Made by a program: the position numbers and the translations under genes. 64,000 nt of DNA from Chaetomium olivaceum (Eukaryota; Ascomycota; Sordariomycetes; Sordariales; Chaetomiaceae), in contig JAYWVB010000023.1 of assembly GCA_039881045.1 (NCBI GenBank), forward strand, positions 310,001 through 374,000, written 5' to 3'. Under the pieces are notes generated by a model. It was not told the DNA's origin. It worked only from the letters and a program-made list of their open reading frames with translations, and ran no database searches. Below are positions 51,811-63,606 of this stretch, one piece after another. Numbering within the stretch: position 1 is the stretch's first letter; each line of letters starts with the position of its first letter.

Positions 51811-53339
51811 TCAGCGGTACTTCTCCATAAACTCAGCATGGAACTTGACAATGCTGCCGACCCACTCCGTCCCCGGCGCCAAGAACGTAGTCCTGAAATG
51901 CAGGGTCCCCTCCTTCTGCCCAAACCCGGACCCGGGCACCACGCACACGCCGGTCGCCTCCAACAGGCGCATGCAGTAGAACTCATCCGGCGTGCGGCCC
52001 TCGGCCCGCGCGGCCTCGGCCGCCTTGGCGGGCAGGTTGATGGTGGGGAAGAGATACATGGACCCTTGCGGGGCGCCGCACTCGACGCCCTCCATCTGCT
52101 CAAAGGCCTTGTGCAGGGCGGTGGCGCGCTCGCGCAGCCCGCCGAAGATGCCGTCGTACTCGGCGGTGTAGAGCTCGTAGGAGGGTTCGCCGACGCGCGG
52201 GGGGTTGACCATCAGCTCGACGAGGCACTGGCCGATGACGGGGGCGCAGAGCATGATGGAGACGAACTTGTAGATCTCGGCCTGGACTCGGGGGTCGAAG
52301 TTGACGAGCTCGAAGTAGCCGCCGCGGTGGCCGCACTCGCCGACCATGCCCTTGGAGACGGAGTGCAGGGAGGCGAGCTCGACCGTGTCGTAGCCGGCGT
52401 TGGGTTGTTCGTGTTGGAGTTGGCGCAGCATGCGCTTGAAGCTGATGAACTCGCCAACGAAGACGTTGGTCTGGTAGACCTCGTCGGCGAGGATCACGAG
52501 CCGCTTCTCGCGGGCGAATTCGATGACGGCGCGGATGTCCTCCTCGGCGAGCGAGGCGCCCGTGGGGTTGCCCGGGTTGATGATGACGATGGCGCGCACG
52601 TCGATGCCCTCGGCCTCGGCCTTCTCGTGGGCCGCCTTGATGGTGGCCAGGTCAGTGCCCCAGTTCTTGTGCTCATCCAGGAGGTACGGCACGCAGGCAG
52701 CGTTCAGGACCGAGAGGGAGGCGGTGTACAGGGGGTACTGGGGGATGGGAACCAGGATGCCCTGACTTCTCGTTGGCGCAGATGACGTGCAGGAGGTGTG
52801 TTGACACCCGAGGAGGCACCGGCCGAGAGGTAGATGTCAGCCTGGTTGGCGGGGAAGCCATCACGCCCTGTAACCTGGGTCAGCATCTCTTGAATTTGAA
52901 AACTTGCCGTGTGAGACATAAAAAAACACTCACTCTCAAGGAAGTCGGCGATGCTCTGGCGGATGGCAGGGACGCCGTTGCTAGCACTGTAGGCACCCAC
53001 GGAGCCAACCGCGGCAAGCAGCTTCTTGGCCCGCTCCAGCACGTCGGGTTTATAGCCCAGGTGGTTCACCAACACATCGCTCTTCTCGAGCAGGGTCGGG
53101 TTCTCGAGGATGCTGAGGACCTGGCGGAAGAAGGTGATGGGCTTCTGGTCGAGCTGCTGCGGGTTGCCGATGTTGGCCGAGATGACCTGCTTAAAAGGGA
53201 GATTGGTCGCTCCGTTATGCAGGGCAGCGCGGTACTCCTCCGACTTGACGGCCAGCTCACCACGCACGGCGTACTTGGCGGACACGACGTGCTGGTTGAT
53301 GTTGTCAATCTTGAGCCGTTGACCCGAGTTGGACGCCAT
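51811..53339 (-). CDS. ALT1: Alanine aminotransferase, 2 exons, two frameshifts
   Basis: PLP enzyme interconverting alanine and pyruvate. Exon 1 52934-53339 (MASNSGQRLKIDNINQHVVS ... IRQSIADFLE), intron 52868-52933 (GTGAGT...TACAG), exon 2 51811-52867. Landmarks: YAVRGELAVKSEEY, VISANIGNPQQLDQKPITFF, GAYSASNGVPAIRQ, ADIYLSAGASSGVN, IVIINPGNPTGASL, VILADEVYQTNV and SVSKGMVGECGHRGGYFEL. The Lys of SVSKG should bind PLP, and VVPGSGFGQKEGTLHFRTT lies near the end. Two apparent extra bases (near 52800 and near 52763) put SGVNTLLHVICANEKSG and ILVPIPQYPLYTASLSVLNA in other frames. Removing both gives 486 aa, the normal size. No N-terminal targeting sequence is evident, so probably cytosolic. Confidence 0.92.
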
Positions 53340-55085
53340 GGTGCGTTGCTGAGACGGTATGCTCCTGAAAACGGGTGAAAAGCCGCGGCGTGAACGATCC
53401 GACAGCGAGGTGGTAGAGTAGGATGGCGGGGCAGCAACGGTAGGGCTAGAAAAGACTGCAGGAAGAGGAGTGGATTGTTAGAGAAACAGGTATAACGGGA
53501 CCAGGGGTGTGTATCGTTGTGAATCGAGCCAGGTTCCACGACCGAGGTTGAGGGGTTACAAGGAGGTGGTTAGGTGGAGAAGAGGTTCTCGACTTGGATA
53601 AGAAAGAGGCTCGAAGAAGAAGTGAAGGCAAGTAAGTGGGTAGGGGTAATAAACTCATGAAACAGGACGGAAGGGAATAGGATGACTGATGAGACGACGT
53701 GTTATGCTAGGCTACAGGAAGATACCCAGCTAGCCCGACGTAATCCGCGCATCAGTGTGCAATAATTGTCTCCTGTCATCCGACTGACTTAGGTTTGCCT
53801 GAGCGGGCCATCCCGGAAACACTGTGTTTCTAATGTTGGGTTGGGCCGCCGCAGGCCGAAACCGGGCGTGGGCGCCCGCCGGCTTCCTTGCGAGCGGCGG
53901 CTGCCATTTGATGTTTCAGGGGTCAGGGGAAACAACATACGCCGCAACAACTGAAGTCGGTTGCCGGGCAAGTGCGGGTGATCAGAGACAAAACAGATAG
54001 AGGCAAGCCAAGCGCGGGGGGCCCGGGGGTTAAGAACAAGAAAGCATTACAAAAGAGACAAGAAGCTATTTGTTACCTCTTCGGCAAGTTGGACCTTGCA
54101 ACACCTGGCCTGGAATCATGGACCCCACGCCATGCCTTAATGCTGAGTGGTTCACCGTCGTGCCACTGCGGGCAACCTGCCTGAGCAACGGCGCCATCTG
54201 GCAGCAAGTTTCGAGACTGGGAGTGAGAGAAAAAGTTGGAGAAGTGGAGGCGTAGGAGAAGGTTGGCTGTGGCGTATGGGCTGTGGGGGTTCCGCCAACA
54301 GCGCTGTTAGCTCATTGGCGCCAGGCCCAATTGTGCCTCTTCCTGTGACATACCGGCGATTAACCTATGACTTTCATTTCGAATATATCAAAGGATGGGT
54401 CTGGTAACAAGTCTGAAAGTCTGATGGCTCCTCCCAGCATGACCGGGAAAGGTCGGACAGACCCTTAGTTATTTTATTGTTTTCTCCGGGCGGCGTGGCT
54501 CCGAAAATGGAGATTACGCGGGCGGTGTGACGCCCATGGACGCCTGTAAACGCCTTCCTCCAGGTCACCCACGCCCAAGCTGCCAGCGAAGTCGGACAAT
54601 ATCTCGCCGAACTGAGTGCCCCGCGTGACTTTGACATCGATGTTGTGGCTTTCGATTTGCCAAGACGCTGGATAAGAGGCACCTTTGCAAACAGCTTCAG
54701 GTTGTTACCTGTGGCAAGTCACCTATCAAGTAAACCAAAATATAATAATAATGAGCGACTTGATGAGCTCGACTTGCGCAGAAGCTCGCTTTCGGTTAAT
54801 TGGTCGACTTCGCAGACTTGACGCAAGGTTGTCTGCCGATTTATGGTTAAACTCCGGATCAACACTTGCCCGCAATTGAGAAAATGGACGGGACCTGACC
54901 CGACCCACTCCGGTAACCCGGCCCGTGCGCATTGGCATACCGTCAAGGTCCGTGCAGCTCCGAACCGCAAAACCTCGAATCCGCCGACCGCGACGACGAC
55001 GCCGACGACGACAGCGCTCGTTCCCAGACCAGCCAAAGAAAAGAGAGGGGCGGCCGCGCCAGAACACCGACCGACCTAGTTCAAG
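53340..55085. promoter_or_regulatory. Intergenic between divergent genes
   Basis: 1.75 kb upstream of alanine aminotransferase (-) and bL33m (+). Open frames here are short and unconvincing, and no RNA gene was recognised. Confidence 0.45.
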
Positions 55086-55501
55086 ATGGCAAAGAAGGGT
55101 ATGTCATGTGTCCTAGCCACAAACTCCAAGCTCAATTAACCCCGCCAGTGGGGGATGTCAGTAACTAACAAAAGAAATAATCAGCCAAGTCACGCATTAT
55201 CAACGTGCGCCTCCTCTCCATGGCCATGACGGGCTACTTCTACACCTTCACCCGCGCGCGGACGGCCCTGCCCATGAGCATGATCAAATACGACCCCATC
55301 AGTACGATCCCCCTCTCGAGAGATCCATCACCTCCCATTAAGCACCCCTCCCCCGCTTCGAATCCTAGAAATGCAGTCGGGGAACAGCCAGGGAATCAGG
55401 AGTGGTAGCAGCCGGGAAAGAGGATATTTACTAACGCCCGCTGTGTCTAACCAGTCCGGAGGAGAGTCCTGTTTCTCGAACAAAAACGAAAGGGTAAATG
55501 A
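55086..55501 (+). CDS. MRPL39: Mitochondrial large-subunit ribosomal protein bL33m, 3 exons
   Basis: 58-aa protein, too broken by introns to show as an open frame. Exons: 55086-55098 (MAKK), 55185-55301, 55455-55501. Introns are GTATGT...TCAG and GTACGA...CCAG, both in frame. Product: MAKKAKSRIINVRLLSMAMT then GYFYTFTRARTALPMSMIKY and DPIIRRRVLFLEQKRKGK. It matches the bL33 pattern: basic N-terminus, G-Y-F-Y/T motif, and the K-YDP-(V/I)-R-VLF-E/KRK ending. Yeast names the mitochondrial version Mrpl39. It has no separate targeting peptide, as is usual for this small protein. Confidence 0.92.
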
Positions 55502-56158
55502 TCGGAATTCGTAGGATGGGGGGCAAAGGCAAGGGGCTCGGGAACAGGGGCGGGTCAGAACCCAGGGATGGGGAATAAAGGACACTGGACTCGCCCGGCT
55601 CGACCCGAGTCCAGGTGGGCATCTCAACGCCCTCGCGACACAACTCTAGGAGGGCATGTATTATACCAGGACTCGCCAGTGTACAGTTATCAAAAACACC
55701 ATGACAGCATGGCCGGCGTTTTTAGGGTTTTGGGAGACGGACTAAATCTAAAGAAATCACCTCAAGACCTCGGCATCACGGTGTATTCTCCGGTTTACTG
55801 GGATCTGTATCCCCTATTTCGGCGGGGCGTTAGACCTTGGAGGGTTCGTTCGTTCCCATTCACATGCACCATTCGGGAAATCACAACCATGACCTAAACA
55901 TCCTCAGAGTGTTGGATCTATATCGTCTTCGAAATCACAAAACTCAGACCAAGGGCTCCATGCCGACTTTTTTTTCCGTTCTAGTCCACCCCTTTTACTT
56001 TCCTTCTCTCTTTCTCTTTCCTTCTTCCCGTTTTACATCAACAAACACGGCCGGTTGAAGTACCAAACGACCACTACATAATAAAACCGCCGCCTCCAAG
56101 ATGATCAAGCAAATTATGGAAAGCCACTGAACCCCAAGTCCAAGCAAGCAATTTAGGT
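55502..56158. other. Intergenic between convergent genes
   Basis: 657 bp of 3' flank of bL33m (+) and the coiled-coil gene (-). No gene seen. Confidence 0.5.
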
Positions 56159-59100
56159 CTAAAAGGGAAGCAACAAACTCTCGTTGGTAACGATACCCTG
56201 CGAGAAAGTCATTGAATCTTGCGATTCTTCCTTTGACTTCGGCGGCCAGTACCGAGACTGCGGTTGTGGCCGCAGCGGGAAGCGGGATTCGGTGTATTGT
56301 CCGACAGTCGAATGTTCTCCGGCCGCCCTTTGTGAACCATAGGTCCGCACGTTTGCCTGTCTTGGGCCCAGAGCTTGGCGGGTGTTTGCTGACGGTGCTC
56401 TGTGCAAACTCGGTGAGTCGGTTCCCGAATATGTCCGCGAGTTACGAACTGATGTGGGGTTGGAAAGATGGTGAGAGCTGTTAGTGTTGGGCTGATTTGC
56501 CTGACGTTGGCCCTTCACTTGGGTAATGGCTGGGCCCTCATCCTTTATGTCCACCACTTCCGGATTCCGGACCGCAGTCGGTCCCGATGAGTCCCTTTTC
56601 ATTTCTTGTCCAGAGCTTTTGAAGGTTCCTGAATTATCGGGCCTCGCCGTTTCTGAGCGCCTTCGCTTGCTAGGTCGCTTTGAAGATGCCCCGCTTGTAC
56701 CCTCGGTTGACTCTGCTTCGGGTGCTGAAATGACACTGGCGTCACCGCGCGTGCCTTCGAGTTCGTGAGCAAGTACCGAGTCGTTGGAAAACTCGTCTTC
56801 TCTGTTTCGCTTAAATGCTCCCTGCCCTTCAGCGTTATTGATCTCCCTCTGTCTCAACATCCCGGACGTGCTCCTGGTAACACGCTTCATGATAGACTTC
56901 GGTTGCATGCCCCCTCGTCTACGCATCTTCTCCTGGTCGATTGAAGGTGCAGCCGGCTCATTCGGCTCATTCGCCGGGCTACGGACAACAACACGCCTCA
57001 TGTGGTGCAGTCTAGATGCGTACGGCAACGGGTCGTTTTCAAATGTACCCTCTGCGGCATCGGTGTCGGTCCCTGGATGTTTCCCCATTGTGTCACCACT
57101 GCCGCCCTCCATACGCCGGTCAGCTCCCGTGCGGATTCCGAGGTCTTCCTGCATAACCTGATTATTTTGGTTCGAGAAAAACTTTGAGTCCTCTCCGCCA
57201 AGTAGTGAATCACCTAGGCTCGCATTGAGGTGACCAGTTTGTGTGTTCTGACGAGCCGAGATGGGCCCCAGAGTACGTGTCAGTATCTCGTTAATTTTCT
57301 CGATACTGTCATGGCTGTCACCGAGCTTGTCAAGCCCATCGGTGAGAAACCCTTCTTGGTGAGCCCAACGCTTGAGACCGGAAATGAGCGTTTCGGACCT
57401 GGTGTGCTGGCGCTGGGTTTCGGTCTCCAAGCCAACCGCTCGGTCGCTGGCCGCCTTAAGTTCTGTTTCCAAGGCTTTGACCCGGGCTGCCAGTTTATTT
57501 TCCACCTCTTCGAGGTCGGTTGAACGTTGTGCGAGTTTCTCAGCCGCCAGCTTGCCCCTCGCTTCTTCCATTGCGAGACTCTGCTGCAGCGAACGCATTG
57601 CGGCAGCATCCCGAGACTCGCTCGTCTTCTTTTCTTGGACTTGTCGTTTGAGATCTTCCACCTGAAAGGCCAAGGAGTCCCGGTCTTTCGTTGTTTCTTG
57701 AAGAGATCTCTCGGTTTTTGCGTGGGCTTCCTCCATTTCCTGTCGTACCTCCCGACGAGCCGCTTCTGCTGCCTGCTGGGCCGCGGCATTCAAGGACTGG
57801 TCCCTCTCTTGAAGTGTATTAGCAAGCTTTTGGATGTTTGAACTGCAGTTTTGGAGTTCAGAAGAAAACGCCGCCTCTTTGGCATCGAGTCTGCTCTGCA
57901 GTTCAGCCACCGCGGCCGTTTTGGACTTGACCTCCTCTCTTAACCGCTCCGTATCTGTGGCTCGCTCATCCAGCCGTCGAATTGTCTCTTCGTTCTGATC
58001 CTGGGCTGCATCCGAGACGACCAAGCTTGCCTCGAGTTCATGAATTTGGTCCGCTTGCTTCTCTGTGGTCGCCCTCAGCATTGCGAGCTCGTTTAAGTGC
58101 TCCTCGCATTCGGCGTCTTTCCTTTTGTAGAGCGTCGACACCATGCCATTTTCCTCTGCCTTCTCTGCCAGTTGCTTACTAAGTGACTCGAGGTGACTGT
58201 CCAGACGTTGCCATATTTTCCCAGTATGAAGTTCGAGGTCCGCCGACAACTGGCCGGCGGCCTCTGCAGCCGCAACTCGTGACTCCAGGATACTGTCAAG
58301 CTTAGCCGTAACGCTTTTTGAAGTTAGTTACAAATGAGCAATTCATGTTGACTCAAGAGATACTCACCTAATCAGTGATTCGTCCTGAGCCTTCCGAATA
58401 CCGCAAATGGCGTCTGGTTGCCCGGATATTGAATCGGAAAGCGTCTGGAGGCGGATGGCGATAACATTAAGCCTACGAGGGCAGCATGCATCAGTGATCA
58501 ACTCTTTGATTGACTTCAATAAGACCAACCTTTCCTGTAACTCCTCCGCTGCCTGATTTCGGTGCTCCTCGGCCTTTGCGTGCTGTTCTCCCAGCTTTTG
58601 CAGAATCTCCTTTCCCTGTACAGCCAACCGTTCGAAGCCGCTTGAGGTAGCCTGAAGATCATGCAGCTTTTCGGACAAGGAACGGACAGATTCCCGCTCT
58701 CGACTGAGCTCGGCTTCCTTCTCCTCGACTTGTTGCGTGAGGGCATTGATCTGTTCGTACACTAGCCAGGGGGTTAGTTTCCACGTGCGGGCTCGCGATG
58801 TTATATAACTCACACTCCGATGACTCGCTCTTGTTCTGGGCAATGACCTGGCGGACTTTCTCAATCATCTGCTCTCTGATTACTTCCGCTTTCCGAACAG
58901 CGGCGTCCGCCTCAGAGCTCTGGGATTTCTCAATGGCGCGCACTTGTTCGATTGTGTCTCCCCAATGTTTCTTGGAACGAGTGTACAGGTCTTGTTGCTC
59001 CTTGATGGCAGAATTCAGGTGTGCCTTGCAGGCGCGGTACTTCTCTTCCAGTTTCCGGGCCCGGTCTTCGGACGCTCCCAGCTTAGCTTCGATGTCTTTC

Positions 59101-60522
59101 AGTTGACCTGCCATCATTTCTTGCGAGTCCCGCAGGTTGTTGATTTGGTCTGCCTGGGAGTCGATTTGGGAAATTTGCTGAGCAATTACCCCAGATCCAT
59201 CCGCAAGATCCCGTTTAAGCCGTTTGATGTACTTGTGGTATTTTGACTTCTGCTCCTCAAGAGCAGCGTTCTGCTGCTGCGTGAACTGGTTGATGACACC
59301 GGCCATTCCGGTTGTAAACTCATGGCTAATGTTGACTCTCCGCTGCCGTATGACTGGACTAGAAGCCAGCGATCCACATTTCGACCTGTTCAACTATTAG
59401 TATCTGGTGTCTCATAAGATGCAAGGAAGCCAACCTCTGCTTAGACACGTTGGAGCTCCGCGAAACCGGGCGAACTGGGTGGATTGCTTTCGTGACCCCA
59501 ACATGTGCAATGTCTTTTACCGGCCGATTTACCATATGGTTCCGAGCCCGGTCCACGGGTTCCTCCACAAAGCGGTCAGAGACAACTGCCGGTGGCACGA
59601 CAGGAGAGCGGTGACGCTGGCTTCTTTCTTTCCCGGCCTCGTCCGTGAGTTGCCCTTGCGGATTGAAAGAGGGAAGCCCGACGTGCGGAATTGTGTTATG
59701 AACGTGATCCTGTACTGTTGGTGGGGGTACATCTGCTTCCGCATTGAACGGTAATCCTCTGGCCGGGGCTGAAACCTGGGCTGATTTCTCCTCCTTGTCC
59801 GGGACCCTCGGGTGGTTATTCCCAACCCGAGTTGCCCGGGCTTGAGTGTATGGCTGCGTGGGCCCTTTGGGGGACGTGCCTGGAAAGGGGGGAGCTCTGG
59901 TCGTAAGCGGGACACCCCTCCCTACCTCCCGTGTATCAGGATTACTGTGGTCATTTACCGTAGGGCTATGGCTCGCTGTCAGGAGCTGTACTCGATTCGG
60001 GGAACTGGCGGTGGGGAGGTTGTTGCTGGTGACATTTGCCGTCGGTTCGCATCCGATAGAAGGAAAAGACGGCCGAAGATTGCCAGCTCCTCGGACTGAG
60101 CCTGATGAGAGGTTGTCCTTCAGGTAATGGGATTGGGCCTCTTGGCGGATAGGAGTTTGCTTAGCGGCCTGCTTTCCTGGCATGCTCGTGAAGAAACCAG
60201 GGGCAAACTGTACTGCAGGGCCGAATGCATACCCCTTACCCAGGTCCAGATGTTTTGAGAGGCTCGATGGTTTTTCTAAGAGCATAGAGTCATGAGAATC
60301 CCTGTGGCCGCTTGTTTCTTCTACGGGGAGGTCATGGTGCTTTTGATCGTTCGTTTTTGGAGACGACTGCGAAATATTAAGCGGTTCTTGTTGTTGGAGT
60401 AAGACGGTCGGATCTTCATGGTGGTACTCAAAGCCCTTCGCGGGATCACTGACGCTGTCTGCCGTCGTAAATCGATCGAAGGAATCGAGTGCTCGGGCTT
60501 GCCCCGGTGACGAATGTGCCAT
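56159..60522 (-). CDS. Large coiled-coil protein of unknown function, 5 exons
   Basis: 1383 aa, all joins in frame: exons 59435-60522, 58814-59385, 58530-58761, 58368-58472, 56159-58313; introns 49-57 nt. I do not recognise the family. Residues 1-370 are disordered and Ser/Pro-rich (MAHSSPGQARALDSFDRFTT). Residues about 380-1000 form long heptad-rich coiled coils (EEQKSKYHKYIKRLKRDLAD, INALTQQVEEKEAELSRERE, LETELKAASDRAVGLETETQ). The last 350 residues are again disordered, with basic patches (MRRRGGMQPKSIMKRVTRS, SKRPSKRRRSE) that suggest nuclear location. Disordered ends with a central rod resemble meiotic axis/synapsis or spindle-associated scaffold proteins, but no motif proves it. No frameshift over more than 4 kb, unlike its neighbours. 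Confidence 0.85.
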
Positions 60523-63118
60523 GGCTTCCTAGCCAAGGCCTGAAATTTATCTTGATCGGCCAATTTCGTAGTGCCGATTAGGAAAAAGAAGAATCAGGAA
60601 GCTCGTAATTCTAACGAGTAACTCGCGAAAAGGAAGTCGGTGTTGAGTCGGCGTGAAAAGATGTCAAAGATCGGCCAAGGGCAATGATATTCGGCTCAAA
60701 AGTCAAAATAAACGACACAAATGGTGGGCATTGAAGTGCTTTCCCTTACTTCCATCGCGCCTTCCCACTGGGGAAGCGAGGGTGCTCGGTATGGGAGACT
60801 GGCGCCTGCATCATGTCAAAGCACAGCCCAGCGGATATGTTCCCGGTTCGTCTCTTGAACCACTGCTCTTGCAGTGAAATCCAAACTTTGTGAATCGTTT
60901 CAGATCCGTAACAACCTAATAGCAGCCTCAATTACATGACAATAACTTCATATGGCTTGATCCTACTTTCTTGCCAACGTTTCCTAGACCAGTTATTCTA
61001 AGAGTCTTGCTGGGGAAGTTACCCGAGTGTCTGAATGGTCTCACTTATTGTCATTATGTGTAGCCCGGCCGGCGTTCCTAGGAGCCACGGCTTAAGAATC
61101 CTCTATCTCCATACCTGGGTAGGTAGGGTGGTGTTGGCTCACACTAGGACACAGTTAAGGGCGAACAAGAAGCATTAATATGGCAGTCCTAAGCTCAGAC
61201 AAACCCTGCAACGAGATCAAGAAAGATCGAGACCAGTAGCTACGTTGATGAGGCATCTGTGATTGGTTTCGGTGAGTCTCAAACTTAAACTTGGTGTTGA
61301 CACAGTGGGTGTTAGGACGGAGTGGTATGATGTTATAAGCACAAACCACGAAGCACCTTTCCAACCAAAAAGAGAGCGCTGGTGGCCTAGCTAGCAGTAC
61401 CTAGGTACTGCTACAAAAGTCATTCTGCAACCCGTGAGGCTAACAGTTCGATTCCCAGACCACCTCAGGTTTACTCTCAGAGCCGCGTGAAGTTTTCTGA
61501 GGAAACCGCCTAGCAGCCGTGCAACGGCTGCCCCAATTGCCAAAACGGCAAAAACTTGTCAATAGGACCTCCAAGGACTTCGTGAGTGTTCTAGAAACTG
61601 GAGATAAATCTCACTCAAGCCCTGAAAGCCTCAGGCAAAACTTGGCCTACAATAGGCCCTTATCACATCCTCCCTCGAGGAAACAAAGGATGTATATATG
61701 TTTCGCTAAAAGAGCATCGTGACCTCTAGGAGATGGTTCGGGGGATTTGTGGGATCCGGGGGATTCCGGGCATTGCCCGGAGGCACGAGAGTTCAAGAGC
61801 AACAAACTGCAACTTGCAGGTAAGCAATCAATCCCCCCAACACCAGCGCTTTCTCTATCTTTTTAATGGACAAATCTAATAATAGAAAGATGATAATAAC
61901 TTACTTCTCTCGACCTTCTCTGTCTTGTTTCGGCATTATGGATTTTGCTCAAGTTCCTTTCTACCTAAGTTCAATTATTCAACTCTACGAAGTTACCATC
62001 TCACAAACTGCGTCATCCCTCTACCACAAAACTCAACTTACCAATAACTACTCCGATCCCTCCATGCACGATACAGTCCTGCAAGGGCATCTCAAAACTG
62101 TGCCATAACGGCACCTCCATACCCGAGCAACCGGCCGCTCCTCAAAAGACCCAAACCCAAACCCCTCAGTACCCGCCATCAACTCCCGTCCGCTCCAAGC
62201 CCATCCCATCACACGCATTGGCCAAACCAAAAAATCCAAAGAACCAAAACTGAAGTCACGATGTGACGTGCGGCCGACCCTCCAATCGTCCAATCGCCCC
62301 CACCGTCGAGCCGCCCGCGGCGAACATCGCCCCCAGCTGATTGGCTTACTGTATCCCGTCATCCCCTGCATCACTCAGTCTTGGCATCGCCCAGACGAGC
62401 CAAAAAGCAGGGGTTGCTTTGTGACCCCCTGAGCAGCCGACTCCCGATTCGTGCGACCGTTGCTCAGGCTCTGTGCCACCACATGGGCGGGCGCTTGTGA
62501 GATCACGGCGCATGCCCAATGGGAGGCGCAAGATGCGGTGAGGTGATGGGCGCGCGGGTCTCAACCTTTTGTTCAGGAAGGGGTCCAATTGTGTGCCGCG
62601 CAAGTGCCGAGGGGAGTGACGGGCGCTGCAGGAAGCGGAACCGGGTTCCCAGGGGAGAGGTGACAGCATCAGGTCATCACAGGTCACAGGGAACGCCCTC
62701 TTTGAGGGAGAGGAGGATAGGCGAAGGGCTCCGCGGGGTAAGGCCATTATCGAGGCTGTTATAGGATCAGAGGTGGAGGGCGATGTCTTGGGCGGCTTGG
62801 TGCTGTAACGACGCTAGAATCTGGTGTTTGGCCAGTCGCCGACCCGTCTCACCCTCTTGGCTTGGGTTCCCTCGAATGACACCAGCGGCCCGTCCTATAT
62901 ACTCGCCCGTCACATCCTAGCGGCACAACCGCACACTTTCCCTTTCCCTCCCTGCTTCCCATTTCAAACCTCCCTCTTTTGATTCTCTCCCACACGCCGC
63001 AGCTGGTCCCGCGGTCGCTCGTTTTATCGTCCTACCTCATTGTAACTCGGCTCGACTTGTCTCCGGAGACGGTGCGCATACAATCAATACAATAGACGGC
63101 CCGTCATACAGCAACGAC
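60523..63118. other. Intergenic between divergent genes, no gene seen
   Basis: 2.6 kb. Short words resembling tRNA parts (TTCGATTCC near 61449 and CCGAGTGTCTGAATGG near 61022) do not fold into tRNAs. A self-complementary AGTACCTAGGTACT occurs near 61395. Nothing else stands out. Confidence 0.45.
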
Positions 63119-63606
63119 ATGGCGGACACAGACAATTTTCCTATCCCCGCAGACGGCCACGATGGGCCTGGGGGGGAAATCGACGGTACCACCGCCGGCG
63201 CGGCCGGCCCCTCCACCGGTGGGGTGGTGCTCTCCCAAGGCGCCATGATCGCCATCATAATCGTGGTAGTTGTGGTAGCACTCGTTGGTAGTAAGTCTAA
63301 CCGATTGTTTCCCGCCAGTTCGCTGCGGAGACCTGACCAACCCTCCCCACCACAGTCGGTACTTCGGTCCTCTTCTTTGTCGCCAAGAAACGCGAGTGGA
63401 CAGTCCGAGAAACAATTAGGAGGTCGGCAAGGAAGGTGGTCACCGTCCTGACGCCACGGCGATCCGAGTTCCCCAAGTCAGTCAAGGAAGGGCGGAGCAG
63501 GTTGGACGATGTGCCGCCGACGCCGAGGATCAAGCCCGAATACCTCGATTTGGAAAAGGGCGTTGACAAGCCCAAGAAGAAGCGCGCCAACTTCAGCCGG
63601 AAGTGA
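63119..63606 (+). CDS. Small single-span membrane protein, 2 exons
   Basis: 140 aa. Exon 1 63119-63290, intron 63291-63355 (GTAAGT...CACAG), exon 2 63356-63606. The N-terminal 40 residues are acidic and Gly-rich (MADTDNFPIPADGHDGPGGE). Then one strong transmembrane segment (AMIAIIIVVVVVALVGIGTS then VLFFVA) and a basic cytosolic-type tail (KKREWTVRETIRRSARKVV ... KPKKKRANFSRK). This layout (short extracellular part, one span, basic RR/KK-rich tail) recurs in unnamed small fungal membrane proteins. I know no function. A GTAGTA donor four bases upstream also keeps frame but is weaker. Confidence 0.75.

Noticed and set aside
61010..61050. CCGAGTGTCTGAATGG, similar to a tRNA box A
   Set aside because: No matching box B or acceptor stem follows within tRNA distance.
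61375..61470. tRNA-like segment containing TTCGATTCC with GGTGG...CCACC ends
   Set aside because: The bases flanking TTCGATT do not form a T stem, and no anticodon arm of normal size can be drawn.
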